Positions 21,208 to 22,561 of a stretch of DNA of 22,561 bases are shown in pieces. Numbering within the stretch: position 1 is the first letter of the stretch; every line of letters starts with the position of its first letter. The DNA is from Fumia sp045121595 (GTDB taxonomy: Bacteria > Bacillota > Clostridia > Oscillospirales > Ruminococcaceae): contig JBGVGI010000025.1 of assembly GCA_045121595.1 (NCBI GenBank), positions 1 to 22,561 on the forward strand, read 5' to 3'. Made by a program: the position numbers and the translations under genes. Below the pieces are notes generated by a model that saw nothing but the letters and a program-made list of their open reading frames with translations, searched no databases and had not been told where the DNA came from.

Positions 21208-21900
21208 TTATTCTTCTTTGCTTTTTAATTCAGCATAAAATTCAGCGGTTGCAGCGCTGATATAAGGCATAAGGAAGAAAGTTCCTATACCGGCTGTAAA
21301 GAAACAAAGGATTCCCCAACCGATAAAGGACAAGTTAAGCTTAAAGAGTCTCCACTTGTTGCCTTTCATCATCTGTTTTGCTTTTTTAAACGCTTCTTTT
21401 GAAGTGATTTCAGCATCATCAGCAAGAATGTAGGGGATGATGGCATATTCAAAAGTTTTGATAATTCCGGGGATTATGAACAAAAGGCTCCACAAAACTA
21501 CTTTGATGCCAGATAACAAAAGTGTGCCGATGTTTCTTCCGTACTTAACTTTGAAACCGTGAAAAGCATCACTGAATGCAGGTTTGGAATATGTATTTTT
21601 GATAAAATAATTTGAGAGACCAACTGTTGCCGCATTGCCGATCAAAAGGTTGATCAAGAAGCCGATGATAGCAGATACACCTGCAACGCCATTGATAACC
21701 AACGCGCCTAATTGCATTGTGGAATCCATTTCAGCGGGATCTACTGTATTTACAAAATCTATTAAGTTCTGAGAGAAAGATATAACGCTTGTGCCGACTG
21801 AGGATATAAGACCCAATACGAGGGTAACGGCAAAAGCCAACCAATATTTACCTTTAAGTGACTCCCAAGCTTTTGCTCTCAATTCTTTTGATCTTAACAT
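21208..21900 (-). CDS. DUF975-family integral membrane protein
   Basis: A 230-residue membrane protein recognised by the DUF975 start LRSKELRAKAWESLKGKYW, several hydrophobic helices (about residues 20-42, 75-100, 140-160, 190-215), and the conserved ADDAEITSKEAFKKAKQMMKGNKWRLF segment before the last membrane region. Members are glycerophosphoryl diester phosphodiesterase membrane-domain-like proteins of unknown function, common in Firmicutes. ATG 21900 is used (AAAGGAG upstream), since the 32 extra codons of the longer frame hold the promoter. The PAP2 gene lies just upstream. Confidence 0.9.
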   Translation of the reverse strand: MLRSKELRAKAWESLKGKYWLAFAVTLVLGLISSVGTSVISFSQNLIDFVNTVDPAEMDSTMQLGALVINGVAGVSAIIGFLINLLIGNAATVGLSNYFIKNTYSKPAFSDAFHGFKVKYGRNIGTLLLSGIKVVLWSLLFIIPGIIKTFEYAIIPYILADDAEITSKEAFKKAKQMMKGNKWRLFKLNLSFIGWGILCFFTAGIGTFFLMPYISAATAEFYAELKSKEE

Positions 21901-21933
21901 ATAAACAACTCCTTTATTATATTGTTTATCTGC

Positions 21934-21962
21934 ATTATATAACACAAATAAAACATTGTCAA
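21934..21962 (-). promoter_or_regulatory. Promoter of the DUF975 gene
   Basis: On the minus strand TTGACA (21957-21962), 17-bp spacer, TATAAT (21934-21939): consensus at both boxes. It lies between the PAP2 stop and the DUF975 start. Confidence 0.9.
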
Positions 21963-21973
21963 TGTTTTTTGCC

Positions 21974-22561
21974 TTATATAGTGTTATCAAAATCATAAGC
22001 CTTTAAATTACTTACGGCATAATAAATCATAACAAGCCCACTACTTAGAAATGCACCGCCGACAATGTCAGAAAACCAATGCACACCCGAAATAAGTCTT
22101 CCTATTACCATAAAAGCAATAAATGCAGTAATCAGAATATTGACACATTTCTTAAATCCATTATTTTTGATGCGTGAATTAAACTGCATTATTGCCGTTG
22201 GCATAACACACATTACGAGCATAGTCGTTGACGAGGGATAGGATGCTTCTAAAATGCCGTTTATAAGTATTGGTCTGTAATTTACAACGAACATTTCAAA
22301 GAAGATATATACTGCCATCACAACGATATAAAATCCGCCAAGAGTGAGGATGCTGTAATTAACCTTCAAAAGATTTTTTCTTTTAATCCACTCACAAAGT
22401 CCGAGTATGCCAAACCCAATAATAAAACCAATCGGCACAAGCCCAAGCCAATCCGTAATGGTATAGAGTGACATATACACTCCTGTAACGTTGTGAATCA
22501 TTTTGTTAAGTGATGCAAAGCCAACACTTGAACCATTTGGCCCTATTGCTTTTACATCAAC
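21974..22561 (-). CDS. PAP2-family membrane phosphatase, 5' end outside window
   Basis: The frame is open from the window end (reading VDVKAIGPNGSSVGFASLNK before the apparent ATG at 22501), so the gene is cut and the start is off the window. About 195 residues are visible, with four or five membrane helices. PAP2 motifs: NYRP (C1), YPSSTT (C2, where the usual PSGH histidine is Thr), and GRLISGVHWFSDIVGG (C3, with the catalytic His). These enzymes dephosphorylate lipid phosphates such as undecaprenyl pyrophosphate or phosphatidate. Loss of the C2 histidine is shared by some Firmicutes members and may lower or change activity. Confidence 0.9.
   Translation of the reverse strand, partial: VDVKAIGPNGSSVGFASLNKMIHNVTGVYMSLYTITDWLGLVPIGFIIGFGILGLCEWIKRKNLLKVNYSILTLGGFYIVVMAVYIFFEMFVVNYRPILINGILEASYPSSTTMLVMCVMPTAIMQFNSRIKNNGFKKCVNILITAFIAFMVIGRLISGVHWFSDIVGGAFLSSGLVMIYYAVSNLKAYDFDNTI

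Overview
The window looks like chromosomal DNA from a low-GC, Gram-positive, Clostridia-type anaerobe, probably an uncultured gut Oscillospiraceae/Ruminococcaceae-like lineage. The evidence is strong AGGAGG-type ribosome binding sites, sigma-A promoters, a T-box leader on alaS, a yybP-ykoY riboswitch, intrinsic terminators everywhere, and several small Clostridia-type families. No rRNA, tRNA, CRISPR array, transposase or integrase gene was seen. Taxonomy is an inference.

Layout. 1-1621: the 3' part of a cation diffusion facilitator, then an HpcH/HpaI-type aldolase. 1642-5395: an AraC regulator divergent from an SDR / aldo-keto reductase / Gfo-Idh-MocA operon, a likely sugar or sugar-acid catabolic module. 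5384-5545: the wreck of a second araC gene. 5739-7601: a SIMPL-domain gene, a 57-aa small gene, an ankyrin-like gene and an internally deleted ADP-ribosylglycohydrolase relic. 7622-10594: an intact AraC regulator closely related to the wreck, divergent from an alpha/beta hydrolase and an N-acetylneuraminate lyase (nanA). 10632-14668: a T-box-controlled alaS followed by a HIT protein and a phosphoribosyltransferase. 14672-15635 (minus): rsmE and a small membrane protein. 15728-16035: a large branched palindromic element. 16040-17536 (minus): a manganese (yybP-ykoY) riboswitch, an OadB-type sodium-pump subunit and a 42-aa OadG-like peptide. 17541-18247: a zinc-ribbon membrane protein and a 57-aa small protein. 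18250-20706 (minus): an M14 peptidase and a sialidase-like protein. 20734-21195: a non-coding or decayed stretch. 21208-22561 (minus): a DUF975 membrane protein and a PAP2-family protein cut by the window end.

Three things stand out. First, the OadB/OadG-like pair sits behind a recognisable Mn2+ riboswitch whose terminator competes with aptamer stem P1, and no carboxyltransferase subunit is nearby. Second, the alaS T-box terminator hairpin carries a 179-bp inverted-repeat-bounded insertion. Its central arm is nearly identical in sequence to an arm of the 308-bp element at 15.7-16.0 kb and shows compensatory changes, so these look like copies of one palindromic repeat family. Third, the window records gene loss in progress: an araC copy collapsed between 10-bp direct repeats, an ADP-ribosylglycohydrolase deleted internally in frame, and a frameshifted glycosidase-like fragment that ends in a sequence matching the 3' end of a guaA gene.

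Regulation shows a repeated design. Both intact araC genes are divergent from an operon whose promoter has a good -10 but a poor -35 with repeats just upstream, which suits activation. Both also end inside a bidirectional terminator that serves the converging upstream gene.
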